This document shows, in pieces, positions 36,461 to 48,000 of a DNA stretch of 64,000 nt. A program made the translations under genes and the position numbers. The DNA comes from Chloridium humicola (lineage: Eukaryota > Ascomycota > Sordariomycetes > Chaetosphaeriales > Chaetosphaeriaceae), in the NCBI GenBank assembly GCA_027569505.1, contig JAPDFF010000041.1:148681-212680 (forward strand), written 5' to 3'. Under the pieces are notes generated by a model. It was not told where the DNA came from. It did not search any database and worked only from the letters and a program-made list of their open reading frames with translations. Each line of letters starts with the position of its first letter. Position 1 is the stretch's first letter.

Positions 36461-36772
36461 GGTAGAAGGGAGGTAGAAGGAGGATAGAAGGAGGATGGGA
36501 GGAGGAAGGGTGGAAGGAGGATAGAAGTAGGTTAAAAGTAGGTTGGAAGGGGGTTAAAAAAGAATGGAATGCGGATCGAACGGTGATGGAACGGTAATGG
36601 AAAGGGGTGGAGGGTCGATGTGAAGAGGGGTGGGTACCATATACAGCGCGTCAAAGCCCTGCTGGAGGCAGACCCGCGCTGACAAGCCATCCTGCACGCC
36701 CGGGCAGACGAGGATGTTGGAGTTGGGGTCGGCGAGACGGGCGCGGAGGGTTTTGGCTGCGCGGTTGGCCAT
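34979..36772 (-). CDS. Isocitrate lyase / PEP mutase superfamily enzyme
   Basis: Four exons (36638-36772, 36184-36351, 35635-35953, 34979-35343) give 328 aa. The fold is a PEP-mutase-type TIM barrel: CPGVQDGLSARVCLQQGFDALYM, TGAGTSISLLGMPDLGL, VIADADAGFGG (Mg-binding Asp residues), AALHIEDQ, KRCGHLMGKEL, IARTDAL and FLEGMRS. The catalytic-loop sequence KRCGH matches the C-C lyase branch (isocitrate, methylisocitrate, dimethylmalate lyases, oxaloacetate hydrolase). PEP mutases lack this Cys. A 2-methyl- or dimethylmalate-type lyase or oxaloacetate hydrolase is therefore more likely than a phosphonate enzyme. Three introns are unusually long (286, 230 and 291 nt) and purine-rich on the plus strand. 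The last junction is uncertain: I use donor 35634 and acceptor TACTAAC...TTAG at 35344. The C-terminus carries an acidic Glu/Gly-rich insertion. Confidence 0.8.
36400..36560. repeat. Polypurine GTAGAAAG / GGAGGATAGAAG repeat tract inside intron 1 of the lyase gene
   Basis: The plus strand is almost wholly purine plus T spacers, with tandem GTAGAAA units (36430-36457) followed by degenerate GGAGGATAGAA units and a preceding G10 run. The transcribed strand is pyrimidine-rich, which is tolerated within an intron. Confidence 0.85.
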
Positions 36773-37859
36773 GTTGGTCTCCTTCCTGTTCTCGGCAGGT
36801 GGGTTGTGAGAGTTGGAGTGTGGTGATAGTTGTGAGGTTATTTTAAGAGATTTGCTCTAAAAAGAAGGGAAGAGTTAACCCGACAGCTGCTTTCAAATCG
36901 TGATTCCACTACCTCACCGAATAAAACTTGACGCCTCTGCCTCCGTTCTCGGACCCGTACCGGCAACAGTGGAGACTAATGGCAAAGAAAAACCCGGTCA
37001 AGAGCTCCGTATGTAGTGGACCTCCGGCCGGCCCGGCCTCGACATTCGGGGTGCTATCCACCGAGGGCCCGCTCCGTCGGGCGGGGAATAAGTCGGAACC
37101 TAGGTACTATTCAAAGCGGGGAGAACCCCCCACGGCATGCCAGGCGCTCAGGGTCCAGCTAAATTTAGGACTGCCGGATTTGAGGGGGGATGTAACCTTT
37201 GGGTCGGTTCGCACCGCTAATGAAGGCGTCCCCCTCTGCGCCATCCCGTGTTTCCCTCCTCTTTGATACCATATAGAATCCTTGTTTGGCTGCTTGTGGT
37301 TCTTACTACAGTTAACTTCAGGCTTACGGACGGAATCCTGCCCCTGTTCGACATGTAGATTGGGCAGAGATGGGAAGGGGCGGAGAAAACATAGTGGGGA
37401 AGTGTCGTCTTACGAGAATGACAGGCTGACTGGCGACGGAGGATGGAGAGGGTGAACATGACGATCGTTGGAAGATCAGAGGACGGCTGAGAATCTCAAG
37501 ATGCTGCTTGGTGGTGCTGAGAGATCCGAAGCTTGACAAGGCACCGGAAGAGCTTGCGTGGTATATTTCAAACCTCGACATTGCAAGCAGAGACTCGAAA
37601 GATTATGATACCCTCGAATACTCCAAGTTTTGTTCAAAAAATGCTTGATTCAATATCAATGAACAAAAACGGCAAATGACAGGATATATGCCTCCCGCTC
37701 TGAGACCAAGACATCTACCAACACACAACCAGTACACACATAAACAATCAAGCCAGCCCTGATGCACCGCCCAAGATAAATATCAAATCACCAAATCCAT
37801 TCCACGCCAATCCAACCAACAACTCTCCCCTCTCTTATTTTATTATTCATTTTTTCACC

Positions 37860-38092
37860 TCACCATTTGCCGCTGGCTAAATAACAATCAAAGCCAGAAA
37901 ACCCAAACCAAACAATCCATGCAATGCCCGCATATCCCCCCATCGTGCCCCGTAGTAGGTAGCCTGCTTCCCTGTACGTAGTAGGGTAGTTCGCCGCCTG
38001 GATGAACTCCTCTTTCTCCAGATTCCCAAGCAAAGAAATAACGAGAGCTATAAGCATGCCAACGCCTAGGAGAGCGACCGAAGGCCGTAGAC
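37860..38092 (-). other. Candidate orphan exon encoding two hydrophobic segments
   Basis: Reading from a TTATCAG acceptor-like sequence at 38093, the minus strand is open for 77 codons to TGA. It predicts two membrane-like helices (VALLGVGMLIALVISLLG and GGYAGIAWIVWFGFSGF) flanking a polar stretch. The pattern looks more like protein than noise. However, I could not find an upstream exon in compatible phase in the 460 bp before ATG1, and I recognise no family. It may be chance, a fossil, or a small membrane-protein gene with an unusual structure. Confidence 0.2.
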
Positions 38093-38131
38093 CTGATAAC
38101 GAAACGAAGATAAAAAGAGAGAGAAATTGTC

Positions 38132-38157
38132 AAAAAAAAAAAAAAAAAAAAAAAAAA
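38132..38157. repeat. Homopolymer A26
   Basis: An uninterrupted run of 26 A. A second A-rich run with AAGAAG interruptions lies at about 38380-38402. The copy length in the assembly may be inexact. Confidence 0.95.
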
Positions 38158-38555
38158 GAGATATTCAGAGCCAGCCCATCAGCCGTCCGAAACACCAAGC
38201 AAAATCCAAAAGTAACCACAACGATGGAATGATACCTGATCCCAAAACGCCAGACCGTCTGCGTCAGTCGGTTCATTGGGCAACTGGTCTGCCCTTCCCC
38301 CAGACAAAAATAAAAGCCAGCCCAAACTCCGATGCATGATTGTCCCTGATGAAAAGAAGAAAGCGTCAATTTGCACAACAAAAAAGAAGAAAAAAAAAAA
38401 AAGGATATTCCTCCTGCCCGACCAGACAGTCAGGGCGGGGGAGTAAAGGTAGCCGCGGGGCTGAGCTCCTAGTAATGATAATAAACGAGCCCTGGTATGT
38501 CGTTCGTCACTCTTCATCGTCAATCATCACCTGCGCTGTTGTCGTCTCCTGCCGC

Positions 38556-41500
38556 CTAAGTAGGGACACTCCGCGGTGTGACATCGCCGCTGCGGCGGCG
38601 CGCTGCGACAAGCTGCTGCTGCTGCTGCTGGGCCTTGGAGGCCGCCGCGATGGCGTGCATTTTCTTGCGCAGGCTGGTGAGGCGGGTGCTGATCATTTGG
38701 ATCACTGCGGGAGAGTTAGTACGCCAAACTTAGCGGAATGAAATTGGGGGGAACGGCAGAACTCACTCTTCTGCACCATCATCTTATCATCACTACTCAT
38801 CTCGCCCGACCCCTCCTGAGCAACACCAACAACAGGCTTCTCCTCCCTCGTCGACGACGTCGACACACGTCGCTTCGGCAGCATATGATCATCATCGCTA
38901 TCAATGACCGCCTCCAGCATACGGATCGCCGTGACATACGAGATCTCACACCCCGGGAGATCCTCGCTCGCGATCTCATTGATCGCGGCGGTGCGGCTCA
39001 TCTCAACAGCGCGGTCGTACATGAGCTTCTCGGCGCTGATGCCCGCGGAGAGGAAGACGCCCTCGGCGCCCGAGTTGGTGACAGTGGTCGCCTCGGGCGG
39101 GTGGTTGCCGGGATGGCTGGGGTGTTCCTCCGGGAGCTGCTTCTGCGCGTCGATGAGCTTCAGCCGGACAATCTCGGCTTTTTCGAGGACTTCGTTGAAT
39201 CGAGAGCGGATCCACTGCACGGCCGCGTTGATCTTGAGCGCCAGCGACTGGGTGTTGCCTGACTCCCGCGTGGCCGAGTGGGCGCTGCTTGATTCGGACC
39301 GGCTCTTGCGCGACCACCAGAGGCTGGCGATGTCCATCGACTTGGCGAGAAGCGACAGCGCCTTGACGTAGAGGACCAGAGCCTCCTCAGACAGCGCAAC
39401 CACCGCCTCGACCGTGAGTCCGTCCTCGTCCTCGCCCATCCTGTCTGTTGGCACGCCGCCGAGGCCGTGCTCCGTAGACGGGGCCAGCGGCACGAGCTGT
39501 TTGTACTTGACCTCGGCAAAGCCGTACACAACGTCACTTCGCGTCGCGTACTCCTCGATGCACTGGGCTACCCGCGAGTCCTCGTCCACCGGCACGCTCT
39601 GCTTTCCGTCCATGATCAGGCCAGCCGGTATAGATGGCGTCGGATAGGCGGGGAATGGGCTGTAGATTTGCGGCGGCGATTGCCCCTTGCCAAGAAGTGC
39701 CGGCGCATACTTGAAGCCAAATAACCGCAGGCTGGCGTCTTGAATAGCCTTGGAAATGACCGATGTTGTCGTGTTCGGGCTGCTGGACAAGGCCTTGTCG
39801 TACGACGTTTTCCGCGAGTGATCGTTTGCGCCCTGGTTCCTTGAGTGGCTCGGCACGGCTCCTGTTGTCGAGGTCGGACTCCCCTGCTGAGTGGCGCGCC
39901 GAACGATGGCGCCAGACTTGGGCGACCGCGAAGGCTGCGGGTAGAGCGAGATCTGGTCGGCAAGAGCATTAACCTCGACAGCCGTCTTGTCAATGAAGAT
40001 GTAGTCACGCTCAAATGCCACGTCCTGGGCTGATTTCTCCTCCTCCGTAAGAGGTCTGCTTGTGGCGCTCTTCCTCCTGACCTGCTTAGTCCCTTCAGCC
40101 CCGGCTTCTGACGGTGGCTGAACCAGTGTGGGCGCCTTCGTCGAGGCGTTTGAGTACCGGCGGCTCCGGTCAACGTACGAGATGGGCCGGACGGGTGCCG
40201 AAGTGGACGGCTGGACAGTGGGACGCCGTATCCCAAGGCCTTCTCCTTCCTGTCGTGGGGAGTAGCTCAGTCGTGAGGTAAATACTTGCTCTAGCGGATT
40301 CGGCTTGTGCTCGATGGGCGTTGCAAGGGGCGATGACCGACGCGGCTTTGGTGATGGAGGAAATCCAGGCTCTCGAGGAACTTCCTGCTCTGTGGGAAGT
40401 CGTCGGAGAGACTGCCTCCGTGACAAGGTCAGAGGCTCGTCACGCCTTCCCGTGCTCCCCTCTGCCACCTTCAACTCCACCGGTTTCGGGATATCATCTT
40501 CGACAAGCCCTGGAATAGGCCCTGTGATGACGGGGTGATCAAAAAAGTCCTCGAATGCTATCCGATCTACCGGATTCCTCTTCAGCAAGGCGCGAATGAG
40601 AGACTTAATCTCAGAGCTGACCACACACTCCCTAGGAAACCTGATCTGGTCGTCCGAGTTCTCGATCTTCCTCAGCAGCTCGACATGGTTGCCCGCGCGG
40701 AATGGCGCCCGTCCTGTCGCCATCTCGTACAGCACGGTCCCGACCGACCACAAGTCGGCGCGGGCATCGTACCGCTCGTAGCGCAGTATCTCAGGGGCCA
40801 TGTACAGAGGCGAGCCGCAGAGAGTTTCGGCCAGCGACGTGGAAGGGAGCACGCGCGCAAAGCCGAAATCCGCCAGCTTAAGCATCGGCAGCGATGGCAC
40901 GCCAGCAGTTGGTGTTAATGAGTCGTGGCTGGCGCTGAGAATCTGCTTCACCATCTTGTTGGCCTCGCGCCACTGGGGTGAAGGCAGCAGCAGGAGGTTC
41001 TGGGGCTTGATATCGCGGTGGATAAGGTCCAGCTTTCGAAGGAACTTGACCGCACTGGTGAGCTGCTTCAGAAAATGGCGGATGACGACCTCGTTCAGGC
41101 CGGAATTTGGGGCGACGGGGTATTTGCGCGCAAGCTCATGCGTCGCCGAGTTTGTGATCAGCTTCTCGCGCTTCTTGATGAATAATGACAAATCACCCAG
41201 TTCGCAATACTCCATGATCAGATTGATGTGCGTCACCGACTCGACGCAGTCATGGAGGGCAACGATGTGGGGATGGCGCAACCTCTTCAGGATCTTGATC
41301 TCTTGATAGAGGTTGTCCTTGAGCTTCTTGTTGAGGCGAGCAAGCTCGACGGACTTGATGGCGACCAAAGCGTTGGTGACCTAGCGGTGTTAGCAGAGGT
41401 AGGCAGCATGAGAAGGGCAGCATGTTTCTGCAAAAAACTGCCGACAGACGCTGGCCCACGACAGGGACAGCGAGGGACGAGTTGCAAGAAACAAGCAGCA

Positions 41501-41649
41501 GCCGGGGCCGAGCTCACCTTGTGACGACCCGAGTACACATGGGCGAAACTTCCCTTGCCGATCTCCTTGTCGACGTAGAACTGGCCGATGGCAGCGTCGC
41601 TGCCGGCCTTGATCCGCTTCGTCGAAGCGGAAGACGGACGTTCCGCCAT
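38556..41649 (-). CDS. ATG1: Autophagy-initiating serine/threonine kinase Atg1
   Basis: Three exons (41518-41649, 38767-41380, 38556-38704) give 964 aa, close to the Neurospora Atg1 length. The kinase domain (about 24-328) has the Gly loop EIGKGSFAHVY, VAIK, catalytic HRD at 166-168 within LIHRDIKPQNLLL, DFG at 215-217 and CGSPLYMAPEIL. A Ser/Pro-rich disordered middle contains DYIFID; YIFI (about 504-507) aligns with the Atg8-interacting motif of yeast Atg1, just before the conserved VEVNALADQI. The C-terminal third is the helical EAT/MIT region that binds Atg13. The last exon adds MISTRLTSLRKKMHAIAAAS and ends RRRSGDVTPRSVPT. Atg1 starts phagophore formation under TORC1 control. The start codon is the first ATG before the Gly loop. 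Confidence 0.96.
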
Positions 41650-44600
41650 GGCTCCCTGAGTGAGTTGGCGATAACAGGAAGCTGGCTGGGGACAGCCCGG
41701 AGGCTAGGATATGCGAAAGACGTCGGCGGCCGGCTTGATCGTCATGTATACGCAGGCGGGGAGCGGTTGGGTGTGGTGCGAGTAGTCACCGAATAGGAGG
41801 CTTGAGAAGCGGCGCGAAGAAGAACGACGAGGACGGGCTCGAGAAGAAGACGGCGAGTGAGTCGTCAGCGCAGGGGACGGGGGCGCGTGGTGCCTCTGCC
41901 AGCGGGTTCGAGACGGCAGGTATCCGATAGGTCGGGCGAGGATGGATGTCGGGTGTCTTGGCGAGCCGAGGGACAAGGTGTGTGGGTGGTTCTGGAGACG
42001 GGAACTTCGTTTGAGGGAATGTGGACTCAAAAAGGATGAGATGTGGATGGGGAATGCCTCGGGCGTGGTGTTGAAGGGAGCGACCTGGGGCTTCGACGCT
42101 GCCTGATAGCGTGCAGGAGAGGCGGCAGGCAGCGAGACAGGAGATGGGGCTTGTTGAAAGTGAGAGCCGGGAGCTGGAGGTGTCGAGGAGAGAGATGGCA
42201 GGGACAGTGGACCTGCGGAGCGGTTGTTGTGATGCGATCAGGGGGGTGGCGGTCAAGGCGCGGTGTTGTTTGGGAGACGGAGATGGAGGTTGGCAAGGTT
42301 GTCAAAGACCGAGCTCAGGATCGAGGATGGGCGATGCGTGCAGTGGAGGTGGATGCGTGGGTGGATGGACGGGATGTGTGGATGGATGCAGGGTGCCTGT
42401 GGGACGGTTGGAAGCTCCCTCCTGTCTGGTCTGGAGCAGCGAATCCGCAGCAAATCGCAGCAAATCGGCAGCGCGTCGAGCTCCACACGGCACTGTGACG
42501 TCCAAGGTCAACTGAATGACTCAGACTCCAGCGGCTGCAGGGGAATGGCGCTATTTCCGCCGTTTCTCTGCAATCTGGGTGCTGCGTGGGAAGCAGGGTG
42601 TTGGAGAGAGTTGGATGGAAATTCGAGACGATGCGGCGAGGAGGTGTTGTGGTGAAATGGGGGGAAGAAGAGATGGAAGGAACCTGGGAGGGACTTGGTT
42701 GTGAGAGATGGAGGACGACGGAGCGATGGAAAGAGGGTCTGTTCCTGTTGTTGGATGTGCGCTGTGCTGGGGAGCCCTGGGGGCGCACGCTGCTGTGTCC
42801 AGCACAGGAGCCACGCACGGGACCTCTTCAGGCTGGGGAATCTCTCCTTCAGTGACGGGAACCAACCTGCTACTGGGAAAGCAGAATGTGGGGTGCGAAT
42901 GGACATCTGGCACGGTGCTCGTGATGTGCTGCCCCACTGCCGCAATGCACTCAAGGTCCGGTACTGTCAGGTACCCGCGTCGTCTGAACTGGGGAAGTGT
43001 CCCGCGGATGGCAGACAGGTGGAACAAAAAGATACAAAAGCACGGTTACGTCGTCTTTTTCTCCCAGATGTCTGAGACGCGCTAAAACGGCATCTGCGAT
43101 AAGGCTCCACGATAACACCATCGACCTTCCTCGCCAGATCGGCCACCGTCGTCGATGACTGGCTCGCCCAATCGTCTCATCGGCTCGTGTCGACTCGATC
43201 ACGCTGTTCCCATCATCCGCGACGCTTCTTGCGTGTTCGGAGGCAATGATGAGATAAGCAGATCCGACGGCCTCGGTGCGTGGTCCACGGTTGCACTGGT
43301 GACCCGGTTCCTTCCGCCAGAGCTCAAGGCTCACTGGCGAGAGAGACTCGGAAGACACAACAGCCTGTGTTTGTGTTTGTGTTTCTTGTGTTTCTTTTCC
43401 CCATGGAGGGTGTTCCACTCCTCCACAATCCGCCGCTGTCAACAAGGTGTTGGTTGAAGACAGACATGGTCGAGGATCCACCGGCCGGGCAGACAGTCCA
43501 ACAGACTCCAACTCGCGATCTGACCCACTTCCATCTCGACGGCAGCATCAACTCTGCCGCTGTTACGCAGAGATGCGGCAGCAGCCAAAGACGGAAAATA
43601 ATACATTTTCAACAAGCGAGATGTCATCGGCTGGACGGCGATCTCTTTCCCTCGGAAGCGATGAGAGAAAACCGGGACCGATTCCCCAGAACCATGGACC
43701 ACTGGGACTGGAAATGGGAGAAATGGGGACAGAACCTTGATGGCGAGCATGGGGTGCTGTCATGTGGCCGCTGCTACCGCTGTCACCGCACCGGCGCCAG
43801 GAACGGTGACCAAAGGAAACCAGGGTTGTGTGCCAAGATGGATTGCAGATCCGGTCTCGCCAGTTCCTTGTTGCAGCAGATTCCAGGTTGGTGTTCCAGT
43901 CTCAGCCAGTCCGGGCAGACTGCAGTTCGGTTGTGTGAAGCACAAAGCGAGGCTGCAGTGATGAGCGAACTTATCGCTATCAAGCATCAATCCTCAATCA
44001 TCAATCACGGCCCCTGTCTGCATGTCTGCCTTACCTTATCCTTATCAGCCGCTGAAAGTTGACTGATCGCTCCCGATCTGCGGCTTCTGGCTTGCTTCTG
44101 GCATCTTGAATGCAAGAAAACGGCCAGGTGGACTCGACGCCGATGGCCTGCGGACTGACCTCTTCTCACAGCCTGCCTCCGAAAAGGGACAGGGGCATGT
44201 CTCGCACTGTGTTATCTGGTCCACAGCGCCATGGTTCTCAGATCCCAGCCCCAAGACCAAACACCACACAACAAACCGATCCATCATCCGGGGAAGGGAA
44301 GCCTTCTCCAGGGTCTGGACCGAAGATGCAGTCCAAACGGCCGCCATGCTTGCAACAGCACGCCACGTCTTCGTCTGGGGTTCTAGCGTCTCCTTTTGTT
44401 GACAGGGAGCCAGACCTCCTGGTCACCAGAACACTGTTCAAACGGCCGTCTCTTTCATCCTCTCCTTTGTCCACACCAATTCCATTCCCCAAGGCGTCGT
44501 CAGTCCGAGGTGGTGGTGTCATCCACCCATCCTCACCTCCCTCAGAGCGAGACCTGCATGCACCCCCGCGCTCACTCCCACGCAATGGTCAAAACGAGAT

Positions 44601-46515
44601 CCAGGCAGCCCAGCCTCGCACACCTCTTCACACAGCAAAGGTCCCAAACGGGAAGGGGTGACAGTTCAGGTCAGCCAGTCTCGAGCCAGTCACACCGAGT
44701 CCTGGTCGTTGCACAGCAGAGTCAATCCCGTTTGCCAATGTCAGCCAATGCTAGGAAGGGTGTCTTGTTGAGCAGGGAACTACATCTGTGTGTGTGCGTG
44801 GCAGCAGGCATACCATGGATTGTATTTCACCCACGTCAACGAGGAGAGGCCAATTGCTGTGAACAGGAGCAATTCACAGAACTAGGCTACCGAGTGGCTG
44901 TTAGGAATTTCTCCTTCACACAAGGAAAGATGCAGGAATCCAATGCCGCAACAGATGTGTCGAGATCCGATTCGAGAACTTCGTCTGGTTCTCAATTTTC
45001 ATCACATATCCGATCTGAGCTTTGAAGAACCACAGCCGTGTGTTTCACCGAATGACTACCTCGTTACCAAACATTGGGGCTCCAATTGGCCGCAGCTCGA
45101 TGCAGCCCGTCCGTCGGATCTGTCTCAGTCACCGTCAAACACAACAGACCACAGGAAGTACACTTTTGCTATCAGTGCAGTGCATTCTGCTGTTCGAGGG
45201 AGAGTCAACAACCGGGTTCGATCGATAGTCTGGAGGTCCTCTGGAAGGTAGGAATTTTCGAATCGGAGATCTTGCCATGATCGGAGAGCCTCGGATGGAT
45301 GGACAGGTGGGTGTTGATGGAGAGCCTGGAAGGCAACCTTGCAGACTGCATGCTCGAGAGGAGAACCAAAGTTCTCTGCTCAAAGATTGGACAATGGCTG
45401 ACAGATCTGAGGTGCTGGTTCCTGTCCTCAACACCACACCCTCTTGGACCTTCTTGACTTGAAGATCGGATTGGTGGCCTTGATGAGTTCAAGTTTACGG
45501 ATGCAATGCAACTACCTTCGGTTCATCAGCAGTTTGTAGGCAGCTTAATATCCCCCCAGCCACGACATGCTCCAGTTCTTTCCAGAACAGAGAACACAGC
45601 AGGATATCTCCCATCATTGAAACCAACACAAAACTGCTGCTTCCATTCCGCCGGGCCCCTATCACCCCCCCAGGCTGCCACTCCCTCGCTCTCAACTCCA
45701 CTCACTCCCAAGTCCCCTCACCGCCCAACCCAAGGCGAACTGGCGGAACCCATCCTGGATCCTGCCCTGCACCCAGTCCGTACCCTTCCCGACTCCCGCA
45801 GCCTGGCACCGGCCCGCTCGCCTGCATCCGGCCTGCCCAGGCCTGTGATGAACGGCTGCGTGTCCAAGGCAAGTGGAGGTCAGGAAAGCCACAAGGCAGG
45901 GACGCCAGGAAAGGGAAGGACTGGAAAGCTGGATTGGACCCTGGTATCACGTCACATGCCTTGGTTGATACAGCCTGACGACGGACAGCGGACGACACAC
46001 CAATGCTGACCGGAGACATGAGCTAGCAGCAAGGACCAGGCAGGATCCAGACGAATCTCAACATCCCAAGGCTAAATCTGTGAAGATACTCTTGGAGGAA
46101 AGGGGTAACTATAGGGGCTAACAGGTAGTTTTTATTCCCCCACGACGCCTGCTAAAACTGCTTGGTTGAACGATCACAGCAGAGACGATTTATTCCAACT
46201 TCATCCCAACCCTATTCCATCCGGGTCCAATCCAGATTCCCTAGGCCAATGATAAAGATGCCAGTCCTATCCAGCTTTTAGCCAGATCCAGATCCTAAGC
46301 CTGTCCCAACCCAGATCCAACCCAATGCCTAGTTATCCGATGTGGTATCAAAAAGGAAATACGCGCAGTGGTACCGGCCTCGCCAGGCCTGCGGCCCTCA
46401 ATGCAAAAAGCCATGCAAAAAGCCATGCCATGCAAAAGCCCGCCTCCCCTGATTTTCACATATCCCCGAAACCCAACACTGTCCAGTGATGCTCAGGACC
46501 CTACCAAAAGGCAAT
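41650..46515. other. 4.9-kb gene-free interval upstream of ATG1
   Basis: ATG1 reads leftward from 41649 and the ornithine aminotransferase gene ends at 46516, so this is the ATG1 upstream region plus a 3' flank. ORFs up to 260 codons occur in several frames (for example 43280-44062), but none has a domain, consistent codon use or splice support. The first 1 kb is G/A-rich on the plus strand, which suits a C/T-rich leader of ATG1. Near 46200-46330 CCAGATCC-type motifs recur. A lineage-specific gene or non-coding RNA cannot be excluded. Confidence 0.4.
46401..46440. repeat. Short GCAAAAAGCCAT tandem repeat
   Basis: Three imperfect units of ATGCAAAAAGCC lie about 75 bp beyond the stop codon of the aminotransferase gene, in its 3' flank. 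Confidence 0.85.
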
Positions 46516-48000
46516 TTAATGCGCGGCAGCAGGCTTGACGGTGGGCAGCTCCTTGAGCGCCTCGCCAATAATCTTGATGGCGCCGCGGAGCTCCTCCTCA
46601 GTGATGACCAGCGGAGGCGCAAAGCGGATGATGTTGCCGTGGGTGGGTTTAGCCTGCTTTTTGTCAGTCATCACATCCCTTTTCACCTCTAACAGACCGG
46701 AGTGAACTCACCAAAACCCCCTTCTCCTTCAACAACAAACACAAATCCCACGCCGTCCTCCCCTCCGTCTTCGCCTCATCAATAACAACCGCATTCAACA
46801 ACCCCTTCCCCCTCACAGTCTGCACCAACTCACTCTTGAACCCCTCCACCCCCTCCCTAAACACCCTTCCCAACCTCTCCGCCCTCTCCACCAACCCCTC
46901 CTCCTCGACCAGCTCCAACGCCCTGATCGAAACCGCGCACCCCAACGGATTCCCACCATATGTACTCCCATGCGTCCCGGGCTCAATAACCCCCATCACC
47001 TCCTCATCCGCCAGCACGCAACTCACGGGATACATCCCGCCCGAAATCGCCTTCCCCAGCGTCACCATATCCGGCTTCAGCCCTTCCGACCACTGGGAGC
47101 ACAGCATCTTGCCCGTGCGGGCGATGCCGGTCTGGATCTCGTCGCAGATGAGGAGGACATTGTGCTTCTTGCAGAGGGCGGCGGCGCGGGAGAGGTAGTC
47201 GTCGTCCGGGACGACCACGCCGGCTTCGCCTTGGATGGGCTCGACGATGAAGGCGGCGGTGTCCGGGCCGTGGGCGGAGAGCACGGCTTCGAGGTCCGGG
47301 ATGGAGTTGTATCGGATGGGTTGGTTGGTGGACGGGTTGACGGCGCCCGTGTTGGGGAGGTACGGGCCGTAGTTTTCGCGGGATTCAGGGTCGAGGGAGA
47401 GGGAGATGGCTGTCATCTGTGGTGGGGGTTAGTTTAATATTTTGGTGAATTGGGGGGGGGGGGGGGGGGATAAAGACGTACCGTCCTCCCATGAAAATTA
47501 TCCGCCGCACTAAACACCAACGCCCGCCCCTCCTTCACCCCCTTCACCTTATACGCCCACTTCCTCGCGATCTTAATCGCCGTCTCCACGGCCTCCGCAC
47601 CCGTATTCATCGGCAGCACCATATCATACCCAAACACGTCCCGCACCTTCTCCGCCCACTTCGGGAAAACATCATTATGAAACGCGCGCGAGCTCAGCGT
47701 CAACCGCCCGGCCTGCTCCGTCAGCGCCTTGACCAGCTCCGGGTGGCAGTGGCCCTGGTTGACGGCGCTGTAGGCGGAGAGGAAGTCCAGGTAGTGCTTG
47801 CCCTCCGGATCCCAGACGTGCACGCCCTGCGCGCGGGCGAAGACGACCGGGAGAGGGTGGTAGTTGTGCGCGGCGAAGGCGGACTCGGCGGCGATGGCGG
47901 ATTTGGTCGAGGTGGAATGGTATCGGTCTTTGGGGGTGGTGGTAGTGCCGTTGCCGCTGCCCCGGACGGGGGAGCAGTCCTTGTCTGCGTGGGGTGCCAT
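46516..48000 (-). CDS. CAR2: Ornithine aminotransferase
   Basis: Three exons (47482-48000, 46712-47416, 46516-46653) give 453 aa. This is a class III PLP-dependent transaminase converting ornithine and 2-oxoglutarate to glutamate-5-semialdehyde and glutamate, the second step of arginine catabolism. Diagnostic segments are AHNYHPLPVVFARAQGV, YSAVNQGHCHPELVKAL, MNTGAEAVETAIKIARKW, VEPIQGEAGVVVP, LLICDEIQTGIARTGK, the Schiff-base lysine in LGKAISGGMYPVS, and HGSTYGGNPLGCAV. The ornithine-specific N-terminal YHPLPVV distinguishes it from acetylornithine and GABA transaminases. There is no obvious mitochondrial presequence, which fits the cytosolic fungal enzyme. The last exon ends with TVKPAAAH. 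The intron following exon 1 contains a long G-run on the plus strand. Confidence 0.95.

Larger units (their letters stand above)
36773..38555. promoter_or_regulatory. Promoter region of the lyase gene and 3' flank of ATG1
   Basis: Both flanking genes are on the minus strand, so this 1.8-kb stretch contains the ATG1 3' UTR at the right and the lyase promoter at the left. Two GCGGGG hexamers (37081-37086 and 37116-37121) match the CreA/CRE1 carbon-repressor consensus SYGGRG, but the motif is very common. A candidate orphan exon lies at 37860-38092, and an A26 homopolymer at 38132-38157. Confidence 0.35.

Noticed and set aside
43280..44062. 260-codon ORF on the plus strand upstream of ATG1
   Set aside because: Erratic amino-acid composition, no splice logic and no known motif.
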